Shown here: positions 43,046 to 52,172 of the stretch, one piece after another
Position numbering within the stretch: position 1 is the first letter of the stretch
Layout of the letters: each line of letters begins with the position of its first letter
Source: Verrucomicrobiales bacterium
GTDB lineage: Bacteria > Verrucomicrobiota > Verrucomicrobiia > Limisphaerales > CAIMTB01
DNA: 64,000 nt
Assembly: GCA_016795425.1 (NCBI GenBank)
Contig: JAEUHG010000150.1
Coordinates: 44,262-108,261 of the forward strand
Direction: 5' to 3'
The notes under the pieces: generated by a model
What the model was told of the DNA's origin: nothing
Databases searched by the model: none
The model's input: the letters and a program-made list of their open reading frames with translations, nothing else
Made by a program: the position numbers and the translations under genes

Positions 43046-46000
43046 ATGGACCATCCCCTGATCCGGGTCATCACCTCGACCGACCCTGCCATTCGCGATC
43101 AATCCCTCGATGTCCTGTGCCGGGACGCGACGGTGTCCGACCTGCTGGCCGCCACCGAAGCTCTCGACCGGTTTCGCAGGTCGTCCGATAACCTCTACGC
43201 CCGGGTCCGGGCTTTGTTCTTCCTCTACGCCATCCACCGGTTCCATCTGCCGGCGCGCCTCATTCGCGAGGGTGGCGAGACGGCAGCCCGCCGGGGCTTG
43301 ATTCCCTTCCGCGGCTACGAGCACCTGCTCGAACGGCGATTCGAGGAAGCCATCGACACCTTCCTCAGTGTCCAGGCCGACCTGGGGCCGAGTGACGGCC
43401 TGTCATCCGCCCTGGCCGCGGCGTTCCAGCGGCTGGGATTCCAAACCCTCGCCAACCAAGTCCGCCGCAGCGTCCGCTCAGTTCGCGGCAACCAATGGAT
43501 GTTCCGCGTGGGACACCCCGCCGATCAGCCGCTTCGCATCCGAGAGGAGCTCTTATCGCCAGCCGAGGATGGCACCTTCCCACTGTTGCGCGAACAGACG
43601 GCGGTTCGCATGGATCTCACCCATTGCGGGTGGAGTGACATCTTCTTCCTCGGCATGGATTTCCCCGAGGGCGCCAAAGTCCTCAATGTGTCGGTGGACT
43701 TGGGCGTTCACGGACGCGACCAGGCCCCGCGCCCGCCGGTCAGCGCCTTCCTCCGAGTTCTCGACCAGCCCCTGCTACGGCTCACGTCGGTCGACCTGGG
43801 TTGCACGGCTGACATCACCTCCCTGTCTGAGGTGTTTGATTTCGCCAAGGATTACCTCGGGCTGCTGAAGGCCGCGGTGATCGCCAGCGGGTTGGTACCA
43901 CCGGGTATCGAAGGCAGTGGCCGGGATCTTGGCGAGTTGTTGGCCCAACTCGTTGGGCCCGGCCGGGGACTCGAGATCGTATCGTGTGTCAATGACATCC
44001 CCAAGGGCTCCAGGCTTGCTGTTTCCACCAACCTGTTGGGCTGTCTCGTCAGCGTCTGCATGCGCGCCACCGGCCAGGCCCGATCCCTCACCGGGCCGCT
44101 GGAGGAGCACGAACGCCGCATTGTCCTGGCGCGCGCTCTGCTAGGTGAGTGGCTGGGCGGCTCCGGCGGCGGTTGGCAGGATTCCGGCGGGGTCTGGCCC
44201 GGCATCAAGCTCATCTCCGGCTGTCCAGCCCTCGAAGGCGATCCGGAATACGGCATCTCGCGCGGTCGATTGATGCCGAATCACAAGGTCTTCAGCACCG
44301 ACGAAATCCCGGCGCAGGCCCGCGCCGCCCTCCAGGCCTCCCTCGTGCTGGTTCACGGCGGCATGGCCCAGAATGTCGGTCCCATCCTCGAAATGGTGAC
44401 CGAGAAATACCTGCTCCGTTCCTCCCGCGAATGGGTGGCACGGCAGTCCACTCTCGGTCTTCTCGACGAGATCCTGCTGGCCATGCCGCGCGGGGATATC
44501 CGGGCGGTGGGTGCGGCCACCACGAGGAACTTCCGCGAACCCATTCAGGAGATCATTCCCTGGGCGTCCAACCATTTCACCGAGAGTCTCATCCAACGCA
44601 CCGCCGCGGAGTTCGGCGGCGATTTCTGGGGCTTCTGGATGCTCGGTGGCATGAGCGGGGGCGGCATGGGCTTCATGTTTGCTCCCGAGCGGAAAGCCGC
44701 CGCCCAACGTCGACTCCAGAAGATCATGTCCGATCTCAAGCGCGAACTCGAACACGCGCTCCCCTTCGCCATGGAACCGGTCGTCTTCGACTACGCCATC
44801 AATGAGCGTGGTTCCTGGGGCGACCTCCTGACCGGCGACGCCGCCCTTCTTCCGCCGGGATACTACGCGCTTACCGTGCCGCGCCTGCTCCGCTGCGACC
44901 CCCGAAGTTTGCCGCCCGCCCAGCGCGCCGAACTCGACCGCTTCGGCTCCGCGTGCCGCACCAAGGCCGACCTCAGTGGCATGGTGCAGACGCTGTTCGA
45001 CCGGCTGCTGCCCAAGCTCAGCGCCGGAGGCGAATCGCGCCACCAATTGGAGCAGGTGCTCGCCGAGAATGGGTTCGACCCCACCCACCACGAGCAAATC
45101 CGTGGCGACCTGCGCGATGGTCGCATTGGCCTCGCCCAAAATCGCCTACGCCCCGACACCGTCATTGAAGATGTGCGCGACGAGGATGTCGTCGATGCCC
45201 GCGGCGCCGTCGACGCCAGCGATTACGACCTGGGCATGGGGGCGCTGCGTCGCGGCGAACTGGCCGTCGTCACCCTGGCCGCGGGAGCCGGTTCCCGATG
45301 GTCCCAAGGTGCCGGCGTCTGCAAGGCGCTCCATCCGTTCTGCAAGATTCAAGGCCGCCATCGCACTTTCATCGAGGTCCACCTCGCGAAGTCCGCGCGC
45401 ACTTCCCAGCTTGGCGTGCCCGCCTTGCCGCACATCTTCACCACGAGCTTTCTTACCCATCCACCGACCGAAGCCTTCCTCGCCCGAGTCGTTCGAGATA
45501 CCTACCCAGGGCCACTCCTCTTGTCGCCGGGAAAGTCCGTGGGACTTCGCCTGATCCCGACCCAGAGGGACCTCCGTTTTCATTGGCAGGAAACGGCGCA
45601 GCAGATGCTCGATGAACAGCAGCAGAAGGTCCGCGAGAGCCTGCGCCACGCGCTGCTCCAGTGGGCCCAGCAGGCCGGCGAAGCCCGGGATTACACCGCC
45701 AACGTCCCGCTCCAGTGTCTGCACCCCGTGGGGCACTTCTACGAGATCCCCAATCTCCTCCGCAACGGCGTGCTCGCGCGCCTGCTACGGGAACGCCCCT
45801 CCGTCCGTCATCTCCTGCTCCATAACATCGATACCCTCGGTGCCAACGCCGACCCGGCTCTTTTCGGTCGTCATCTCACCGGCAAGAGTTGCCTTACGTT
45901 CGAGGTCATTGGTCGTCGACTGGAGGACCGCGGCGGCGGCCTGGCACGCGTCAACGGTCGACCGCGGCTCGTCGAAGGCCTGGCCATGCCACGCGAGGAA

Positions 46001-46411
46001 GACGAGTTCCGGCTTCGCTATTACAACACCATGACCACCTGGATCGATCTGGATCGATTCCTGGAACTGCTCGGGTTGACCCGCGAAGACATCCACGACG
46101 CCGAAAATCCGGCGGCCACCAACGCCCTCGCCAAAGTCAATCACGCCATCCGCCAGCTCGCGGCCCGACTCCCGACCTATGTGACGCTGAAGGACGTCAA
46201 GAAGCGCTGGGGCCACGGTCAGGAAGATGTCTTCCCCGTGGCGCAGTTCGAGAAGCTCTGGAGCGACCTCACTGCCATTGCGGATCTGAAGTCGCAATTC
46301 GTGGTGGTGCCTCGTCTGCGCGGACAGCAACTCAAGGATCCCGCCCAACTCGATGGCTGGTCGCGGGATGGTTCGCGCGAATACCTCGAGAGTCTCGGTA
46401 CCTGGGCCTGA
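43046..46411 (+). CDS. Putative bifunctional GHMP sugar kinase / UDP-sugar pyrophosphorylase
   Basis: The 1121-residue protein seems to join two enzymes. The first half has GHMP-kinase features like those of L-fucokinase: NDIPKGSRLAVSTNLLGCLV near residue 316 (motif 2, altered from G-S-G-L-G-x-S-S), GGSGGGWQDSGGVWPGIKLI near 371 and LGGMSGGGMGFMFAPERKAA near 533 (motif 3). The second half has the UDPGP-type nucleotide loop AVVTLAAGAGSRWSQGAGVC from about residue 739, then CKALHPFCKIQGRHRTFIEV and LLLHNIDTLGANADPALFGR, as in eukaryote-type UDP-glucose/UDP-sugar pyrophosphorylases. The order kinase then pyrophosphorylase is opposite to Bacteroides Fkp. The probable reaction is sugar to sugar-1-phosphate to UDP-sugar. 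The first 180 residues are of unknown role. The start is ATG 43046, 2 nt after the GalU-like gene. Confidence 0.8.
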   Translation: MDHPLIRVITSTDPAIRDQSLDVLCRDATVSDLLAATEALDRFRRSSDNLYARVRALFFLYAIHRFHLPARLIREGGETAARRGLIPFRGYEHLLERRFEEAIDTFLSVQADLGPSDGLSSALAAAFQRLGFQTLANQVRRSVRSVRGNQWMFRVGHPADQPLRIREELLSPAEDGTFPLLREQTAVRMDLTHCGWSDIFFLGMDFPEGAKVLNVSVDLGVHGRDQAPRPPVSAFLRVLDQPLLRLTSVDLGCTADITSLSEVFDFAKDYLGLLKAAVIASGLVPPGIEGSGRDLGELLAQLVGPGRGLEIVSCVNDIPKGSRLAVSTNLLGCLVSVCMRATGQARSLTGPLEEHERRIVLARALLGEWLGGSGGGWQDSGGVWPGIKLISGCPALEGDPEYGISRGRLMPNHKVFSTDEIPAQARAALQASLVLVHGGMAQNVGPILEMVTEKYLLRSSREWVARQSTLGLLDEILLAMPRGDIRAVGAATTRNFREPIQEIIPWASNHFTESLIQRTAAEFGGDFWGFWMLGGMSGGGMGFMFAPERKAAAQRRLQKIMSDLKRELEHALPFAMEPVVFDYAINERGSWGDLLTGDAALLPPGYYALTVPRLLRCDPRSLPPAQRAELDRFGSACRTKADLSGMVQTLFDRLLPKLSAGGESRHQLEQVLAENGFDPTHHEQIRGDLRDGRIGLAQNRLRPDTVIEDVRDEDVVDARGAVDASDYDLGMGALRRGELAVVTLAAGAGSRWSQGAGVCKALHPFCKIQGRHRTFIEVHLAKSARTSQLGVPALPHIFTTSFLTHPPTEAFLARVVRDTYPGPLLLSPGKSVGLRLIPTQRDLRFHWQETAQQMLDEQQQKVRESLRHALLQWAQQAGEARDYTANVPLQCLHPVGHFYEIPNLLRNGVLARLLRERPSVRHLLLHNIDTLGANADPALFGRHLTGKSCLTFEVIGRRLEDRGGGLARVNGRPRLVEGLAMPREEDEFRLRYYNTMTTWIDLDRFLELLGLTREDIHDAENPAATNALAKVNHAIRQLAARLPTYVTLKDVKKRWGHGQEDVFPVAQFEKLWSDLTAIADLKSQFVVVPRLRGQQLKDPAQLDGWSRDGSREYLESLGTWA

Positions 46412-46535
46412 TTTGTCCGGGGTCTCTCCGCAATCCTCCGAACCCCGCACCCCTCGTCGCAGCGCGAGGAGGGCCACCTGACTGGATCCATTTCCAATCT
46501 CAGGTAGGCCTTGTCGCGCTCCAACTGCCCAAGTC

Positions 46536-47924
46536 TCACGGCGACTTGACCACGAAGATCTGGTTGAAGATCCGGCCCATGCCATCCGGCACCCGCCGCA
46601 CATAGGCGATGCGGTCTCCACTCGGTGAAAAGACGCAGGCCTCCGCCCGCGGCGCCCCCTCCCCCTCCACCTTTGGAGTCAACCGCCGGGTCTGCCCGTC
46701 TTGCACACGTGTCACGCAAATCGAGCCATCCAAAACGTGAGCGATCCTCGTGCCATCCGCGCTCCACGTGAATGCCGAGGCCACCGCGTCGGGCCCCTGG
46801 GTGATCTGGCGCGGATCACCGCCGTTGGGTGAAATGGTCCACACTTGCGCCACCCCGTGGTCGTCCTTCATCAGGAAACCGATCTGCGAACCGTCCGCTG
46901 AACTGCGCAGCCAGTGACGCGGACCTTGCAGCCCCGGGAACTTGCGCTCGGCGGTGCGAGTCAGTCGCCGTTGAGTCACACCCCGCGGCACGCCGGGACG
47001 CCGCGTCGAAGTACCCGGCAACGGAGTTTCGCCAGCCACGCTGAGATCCTCCGGCAAATCCACCACAAAGACTTCGGCGTTGGTTTCTCCCTTCGGGCCC
47101 CGAACGTGGCCTTGAAAGGCCAGGGCATAGCGCTGGCGCGAGCCATCGGACCGTCGGTAACCCTCCGTGCCAATCCATCCTTCTTCGAAAGCCTTCTGGA
47201 TCTCATCGGATCCGGGTCGCGGTTCGTCGGTCGTCCGCGTCACCAGCACCGTGAAAGCGGTGCCATCGTGATTCCGCGGGTGCCCGGGTTTCACGGCGAC
47301 AGGTCGTCCGATCACGCTCACTCCGACATTTCGCAAATTGCGCTCCGTTCCCGGCGCGGCGGGAGCCATTGCCAAAACATGGTCTTCGTAGGTGAAACTG
47401 ACCCGGTCGCCGGCGTCATTGAAGACGTGAACATGGGAACCGCCTCGAAGCGCCCCGACGGTGAACGGCGGGATTAGATCGCGCGCGTCGAGGGATCGGC
47501 CGATTCCCGGACGTTCCCAATCCACCAACACTCCCTGCCGATGAAAAGGGCCGTAACTCCAATCCGACGTTGGCCGCTCGGGTCCATGGATGAAGACCAC
47601 CTGCCACAGTTTGGGGTGGAAGGTCGCCACGCCGCAGTGGGCCCCGTGACGACTCTCATAAAGCACCCGAACCTCACGAGTCTCGACATTCACCGCCTCA
47701 ATGCGGCTGCCATCGAACTTCTCGCCCGCGGCGTCGGATCGCACATCGTAGACGATCCATCGCCCGTCCGGCGACCAGACGCCCACATTGGTGAGAATAT
47801 GGCCATAGGCGGCATCGGTGATTTGCCGCTCACGATCCGCAACGGTGTCCCCGAGGGAGGTCATCACAGGCAGGAGTCCCATAAGCATTGGGCGGATCGA
47901 AGTGAGCAGGGATCGCAGGTTCAT
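46536..47924 (-). CDS. YidR-like DUF3748 beta-propeller protein
   Basis: The 462-residue protein is closely similar in pattern to Escherichia coli YidR (DUF3748), a TolB-like propeller of unknown function. Shared landmarks include HILTNVGVWSPDGRWIVYDV, FHPKLWQVVFIHGPERPTSD, VGALRGGSHVHVFNDAGDRV, SFTYEDHVLAM, PGSDEIQKAFEEGWIG, PRHWLRSSADGSQIGFLMKD and VWTISPNGGDPRQITQGPDA. The match is recalled from memory of the family, not from a search. An N-terminal signal (MNLRSLLTSIRPMLMGLLPV) indicates export. The ATG at 47924 sits 13 nt from the stop of the upstream sulfatase gene, so the two are likely cotranscribed. Confidence 0.86.
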   Translation of the reverse strand: MNLRSLLTSIRPMLMGLLPVMTSLGDTVADRERQITDAAYGHILTNVGVWSPDGRWIVYDVRSDAAGEKFDGSRIEAVNVETREVRVLYESRHGAHCGVATFHPKLWQVVFIHGPERPTSDWSYGPFHRQGVLVDWERPGIGRSLDARDLIPPFTVGALRGGSHVHVFNDAGDRVSFTYEDHVLAMAPAAPGTERNLRNVGVSVIGRPVAVKPGHPRNHDGTAFTVLVTRTTDEPRPGSDEIQKAFEEGWIGTEGYRRSDGSRQRYALAFQGHVRGPKGETNAEVFVVDLPEDLSVAGETPLPGTSTRRPGVPRGVTQRRLTRTAERKFPGLQGPRHWLRSSADGSQIGFLMKDDHGVAQVWTISPNGGDPRQITQGPDAVASAFTWSADGTRIAHVLDGSICVTRVQDGQTRRLTPKVEGEGAPRAEACVFSPSGDRIAYVRRVPDGMGRIFNQIFVVKSP

Positions 47925-47937
47925 AGACGCGCCCCAT

Positions 47938-49827
47938 TCACGGCTTGGCATCGGCCAGGATGCTGCGCGAAAGGCGCTCCAGGTAATCATTGCAGCGCGG
48001 AGAAATACCCTCCACCCGCCGGGGCAGATCCCGCAGTGGCGACAGGTCGCCCAAGCGCTCCTTCGTGGCATCAATGACGTTCATGGCTTCGACGGCAGCC
48101 CAGTACCCTCCCACCCTCGGATCGGCTTCCTTCAGTAACGTCGCGCGCCCGTCCCGAATCGACGCCGCATTCCCGCGCCGGACCAATGCCTCCGCCGCGG
48201 CGACACGCACCGCCGGCGAAACATCGTCCAGGCAGACGGTGATCTCGTTGGCCACGGCAGCCGACAACGGGCCCTCCCGCACCGCGAAGCCCGTCGCCGC
48301 CCAATAGCGCACCCCGGGTTCCTCGTGCCGCAACCAGCGGCGCAACGCGCCTTCGCCATCGAGATCACGATTCGAGGCGAGCTCCGCGGCATCCAACACC
48401 GCCCGGATAGACACGCGCCGCACCACCCCTGCCAAGTCACCCGGTGGCACGGTCACCGAGCGCCGATGCATCTCGGATTCCGGCAGCAGCCCGATATCCC
48501 GCTGGGCCAGTGCCTGCCGATGCTGCGCCTGGCGCAGGCGTTGCAAGGCGTTTCGATCAACCGTCCGAGCCGAAGCGGCCAGGTTGTGAATCTCGAAGGG
48601 ATCCGATTCCAAGTCGTACAGTTCCTCCGCCGCTTTCGGCTCCCAATAGGCGCGCTGCTCCGGAGGAAGTTCGCCCCTCCGGAAGCGGGCAAACCAATCC
48701 ACCGTCATCGGTGTTTCAAACAGGTATTCCACGTGCTGTCCATGCGGCTTGTGCGGATGGAAGTTTCGAACATAGACATATCGACCATCCGTCACGCACC
48801 GCACCAGGTCGATCCGCTCGTCCATTCGGCCGCGCAGGCCATGCAGGAATTCCGGCGGCCGTGCGACAAATTCACCTGCAAAGGCACGTCCCTGCATCCC
48901 ATGCGGGGGCCGGATCCCCGCCAGACTCAGCATGGTGGGCGCCAGATCGACAAAACTGATCAACCGCTTCGATTCACCGCCCTCCTGGTAGTCCGGCGGC
49001 GCCAAATGCCTCCATGCCGGAGGGAAATAAACGAGGAACGGCACGCGCAAACCGGAATCGCACGCGGACCGCTTGTGGCGGGGCAACCCCGCACCGTGGT
49101 CGCCAAAGAAGAAAACAATGGTGCTCTCCGTCAATCCGTCCGCTTCCAAGGCGGCCAGAACGCCAGCCACACGGCGGTCGACGACGCTGATTTGGTCATA
49201 ATACTGCGCCCATCCTTCTCGGACTTCTTTCGAGTCCGGCATGTAGGGCGGCACCGGGGCCCGTGCCGGATCATGCACCCACGCGTGAGGTCGACGTCGC
49301 GTGGCGCTCTCATGGGTCTCGGTGAAATTGAACACCGCGAAGAACGGCTGATCGGGGTCACGCTGGCGCCAGTGGGCCTTGTTCGACGAATCATCCCAGA
49401 CATCACCCGCCTTTTGCAGGTTGTAGTCTTCCTTTTGGTTGTTCGAACAGTAATAGCCGGCGTCGCGCAAGTACTCAGGAAACATGCGCGCGCCGCGCGG
49501 CAACGGTACGTCGCTGCGCATGTGCTCCGACCCGGTGCTGCTCGGGTAAAGGCCGGTGATGATCGCCGTCCGCGCCGGGGCGCATACCGGCGCCACCGAC
49601 CATGCTCGCCGGAAACGCAGGCCCCGTGCCGCCAGGGCGTCCAAATGGGGCGTCGACGCATAGGCATCGCCGTAGCAGCCGAGGTGCGGCCCGGTGTCCT
49701 CGCAAGTGAGCCACAGAACATTCGGGCGGGGAACCGCACCGAGGCACGGGCTTCCGAGGGCCGCCCAGACCGCGATCAACCCCGCGATCAGGGACCCACC
49801 CCAGTTTCGCCGCACGCTTACCTTCAC
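47938..49827 (-). CDS. Arylsulfatase-type sulfatase with C-terminal HEAT-like repeats
   Basis: The 629-residue exported enzyme has a signal peptide (GGSLIAGLIAVWAALGSPCL) and sulfatase domain. The formylglycine cysteine is C82 in APVCAPARTAIITGLYPS (C-x-P-x-R). Metal-binding motifs are WLTCEDTGPHLGCYG, FFFGDHGAGLPRHKRS and the RPNVLWL start; the type I motif needs a formylglycine-generating enzyme, none nearby. After about residue 500 a tail of short helices (EGALRRWLRHEEPGVRYWAA) resembles HEAT repeats. The start is a GTG at 49827, overlapping the DUF1080 stop as GTGA, so it is translationally coupled. Substrates are sulfated glycans by family; the exact one is unknown. Confidence 0.9.
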   Translation of the reverse strand: MKVSVRRNWGGSLIAGLIAVWAALGSPCLGAVPRPNVLWLTCEDTGPHLGCYGDAYASTPHLDALAARGLRFRRAWSVAPVCAPARTAIITGLYPSSTGSEHMRSDVPLPRGARMFPEYLRDAGYYCSNNQKEDYNLQKAGDVWDDSSNKAHWRQRDPDQPFFAVFNFTETHESATRRRPHAWVHDPARAPVPPYMPDSKEVREGWAQYYDQISVVDRRVAGVLAALEADGLTESTIVFFFGDHGAGLPRHKRSACDSGLRVPFLVYFPPAWRHLAPPDYQEGGESKRLISFVDLAPTMLSLAGIRPPHGMQGRAFAGEFVARPPEFLHGLRGRMDERIDLVRCVTDGRYVYVRNFHPHKPHGQHVEYLFETPMTVDWFARFRRGELPPEQRAYWEPKAAEELYDLESDPFEIHNLAASARTVDRNALQRLRQAQHRQALAQRDIGLLPESEMHRRSVTVPPGDLAGVVRRVSIRAVLDAAELASNRDLDGEGALRRWLRHEEPGVRYWAATGFAVREGPLSAAVANEITVCLDDVSPAVRVAAAEALVRRGNAASIRDGRATLLKEADPRVGGYWAAVEAMNVIDATKERLGDLSPLRDLPRRVEGISPRCNDYLERLSRSILADAKP

Positions 49828-50513
49828 GGCAGTTCCTGCACCCGGATCCCACGCCAGCGGATTTCCAGGGGCTCCGATTTGTCCCCCACTCCGTGAACCT
49901 GGAGAGCGATGAATCCTGCCGGGGTCATCGAGTCCTTCAGGTCGGCGGCGGGCACTCCGTTTATCCAGGTCTTGATGGCGCCAGTGCGGGCTTCGATCCG
50001 GAACCGATTCCACTCACCTTGCCGAAACGCCCGGCGCGCCGGGTCATTGGTCTTGAGATCGTTCAACCAACCGCGCCGGCTCTCGTCATAGATGCCGCCG
50101 GTCCATGCCCGCTCGCTGGGATCGATCTCCACCTGGTAACCGTGAACCCGGCCGGCAGGAATCTTGATCGTCTTCCCGCCCGCCTGGATCTCCTTCGGTT
50201 GGTCGAAGCACTCGCTGCGAATCTGGATGCCGGAGTTGAGGTTGGTCGCCACCTTGAATTCCAGTTCGAGAATGAAATTGGTGTACGGCCGCGCCGTGCA
50301 CAAAAAGGAGTTCGGTGTCTTGGGCACCGAGGTGCCGATCACCTCCCCGTTCTCCACCCGGTACTTCGCGGTTCCGCCCCGTTGCACCCAACCCTGCAAG
50401 TCCGGTCCCGGCACCAGCGACACCCAACCCGACTCCGCGGCTAGCACGGAGGTGCTCAACGTCGACAACGCGGCGATCGCCGCCAAGGCAGTGGAAAGCG
50501 CACGGCATTTCAT
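49824..50513 (-). CDS. DUF1080 (3-keto-disaccharide hydrolase-type) protein
   Basis: The 229-residue exported protein has a signal peptide (MKCRALSTALAAIAALSTLS). The DUF1080 jelly-roll shows LQGWVQRGGTAKYRVENGEV, IGTSVPKTPNSFLCTARPY, FILELEFKVATNLNSGIQIR, GYQVEIDPSERAWTGGIYDE and FIALQVHGVGDKSEPLEIRW. The family, very common in planctomycetes and verrucomicrobia, includes 3-keto-glycoside hydrolases and concanavalin-like binding proteins. Its stop overlaps the sulfatase GTG start, so both may serve the breakdown of the same sulfated glycan. The start at ATG 50513 gives the signal peptide. Confidence 0.9.
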   Translation of the reverse strand: MKCRALSTALAAIAALSTLSTSVLAAESGWVSLVPGPDLQGWVQRGGTAKYRVENGEVIGTSVPKTPNSFLCTARPYTNFILELEFKVATNLNSGIQIRSECFDQPKEIQAGGKTIKIPAGRVHGYQVEIDPSERAWTGGIYDESRRGWLNDLKTNDPARRAFRQGEWNRFRIEARTGAIKTWINGVPAADLKDSMTPAGFIALQVHGVGDKSEPLEIRWRGIRVQELP

Positions 50514-50694
50514 AGGAACCGCGGCATTCCAACACAGATGCCCGACGTCGGCAAACCGCGTCTCCACGGCAGCGGTGGAGGGTGGTCGGTGCGGCAGGGA
50601 ACGGAGGGATTCGGTCTTCTCAACGAGGAGCCGAACTGACGGCCCGATAGAACCGGTTGGAGTGAACCGCTCCCTCGAAGTCATTGACTCGGAT

Positions 50695-52137
50695 TCAGGC
50701 CAGGATGTCCTTCACCACCTCGCCGCTCACATCGGTCAACCGAAAATCCCGTCCAGCGTAGCGATAGGTCAGTCGCTCGTGATCGAAACCCAGCAGGTGC
50801 AGGAGCGTCGCATGCAGGTCATGCACATGCACCGGCTTTTCCACCGCCCTGAAACCGAACTCGTCGGTCGCCCCATGCACGTACCCGCCCTTCACCCCTC
50901 CGCCCGCGAGCCAGACGGTGAATCCATAGTGGTTGTGGTCGCGTCCCTTGCCGTTGCCCGGCGTCCCCGGAGCCGGCATTTCCACCGCCGGGGTGCGGCC
51001 AAACTCGCCGCCGCAAACCACCAGCGTTTGCTCCAGCAACCCGCGCTGCTTCAAGTCGGTCAGCAGCGCGCCAATGCCCTGATCGATCTCGCCCGCGAGT
51101 TTCCGGTGCGCGTCGGCAATCATGTCGTGGCTGTCCCAGGGTTGCACGTCACCGTGATAGCACTGCACGACGCGCACCCCTCGCTCAATTAGGCGGCGCG
51201 CGATCAGCAACTGCCGGCATTGCACACTGTCACCGTAGAGGGCGCGGATCGAGGCCGGCTCTTTGGAGAGATCAAAAGCATCGGTCGCCTCCAATTGCAT
51301 GCGGTAGGCCAGTTCAAACGACTGGATGCGCGCCTCCAATTGCGGGTCCTCGCCCCGCGCGCGCTGGTGATCGGCATTCAGTTCGGCCAGAAAATTGAGC
51401 TGCCGCCGCTGGGCACCGAGAGGCAGGCGCGCATTGGTGATGTTCTCGATCAACTCCTCGGGTCGCGTTTTCTTCGTGTTGATGTGCGTGCCCTGGTAGA
51501 TCCCCGGCAGGAACGCCGAACGCCAATTGGAGACGTCGGACACGGGCAATCCGGGGCACATGGCGATGAAGCCCGGGAGATTCTCGTTCACCGTGCCCAT
51601 GCCGTAGGTGATCCACGCGCCGTAACTCGGCCGCGACAGCCTCTCATCGCCGCAGTTCATCAGTCGCATCGACTGCTCATGGTTCGGCGTGTTGGCGTGC
51701 ATCGACCGGATGAAACAGAGGTCATCCACATGCTCGGCGGTCCTGGGAAAGATCTCGCTGATCTCAATGCCGCTCCGACCATACGGACGAAATTGAAACG
51801 GCGATGGAAGCGCCGCGCCCAGTGGCCGCTCGGTCGTCAGATTTCCTCCCGGCAGGACCTTGCCCGCCCATCTCGCCAACGCCGGCTTGGGATCGAAGGT
51901 ATCGACCTGCGACGGCCCTCCGTTCAGGTAGATATGAATCACGTGCTTGGCGCGCGCGGGAAAATGAGGTGCGCGCGGCGACAAGGGGTTCAGGGATTCG
52001 GCACGAGCGGCGGGTGCCAGGATCCCGGTGTCTTTCAGGAGCCCGATCAAGCCCAGGGCTCCAAGACCGGTGCCCATGCGGCGCAGCATTTGGCGGCGGG
52101 TCAGGAATCGCGTTGGCAGATGTTCCCAGGGATTCAT
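50695..52137 (-). CDS. DUF1501 protein, Tat-type signal
   Basis: The 480-residue protein begins MNPWEHLPTRFLTRRQMLRR, a twin-arginine-like signal followed by GTGLGALGLIGLLKDTG. It matches DUF1501, a sulfatase/alkaline-phosphatase-superfamily group expanded in PVC bacteria: HVIHIYLNGGPSQVDTFDPK, LCFIRSMHANTPNHEQSMRL, VVQCYHGDVQPWDSHDMIAD, VVCGGEFGRTPAVEMP and RDHNHYGFTVWLAGGGVKGG. The biochemical role is unknown. DUF1501 genes are usually paired with DUF1549/DUF1553 genes; here that gene lies 35 nt upstream on the same strand, so they form a transcription unit. Confidence 0.93.
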   Translation of the reverse strand: MNPWEHLPTRFLTRRQMLRRMGTGLGALGLIGLLKDTGILAPAARAESLNPLSPRAPHFPARAKHVIHIYLNGGPSQVDTFDPKPALARWAGKVLPGGNLTTERPLGAALPSPFQFRPYGRSGIEISEIFPRTAEHVDDLCFIRSMHANTPNHEQSMRLMNCGDERLSRPSYGAWITYGMGTVNENLPGFIAMCPGLPVSDVSNWRSAFLPGIYQGTHINTKKTRPEELIENITNARLPLGAQRRQLNFLAELNADHQRARGEDPQLEARIQSFELAYRMQLEATDAFDLSKEPASIRALYGDSVQCRQLLIARRLIERGVRVVQCYHGDVQPWDSHDMIADAHRKLAGEIDQGIGALLTDLKQRGLLEQTLVVCGGEFGRTPAVEMPAPGTPGNGKGRDHNHYGFTVWLAGGGVKGGYVHGATDEFGFRAVEKPVHVHDLHATLLHLLGFDHERLTYRYAGRDFRLTDVSGEVVKDILA

Positions 52138-52172
52138 GGCGATGGTGAACGAATAGCGTGAGATCGGCGCGA

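Noticed and set aside
48325..49896. Plus-strand open frame of about 523 codons
   Set aside because: Antisense to the sulfatase, whose catalytic cysteine motif and coupling to DUF1080 are clear.
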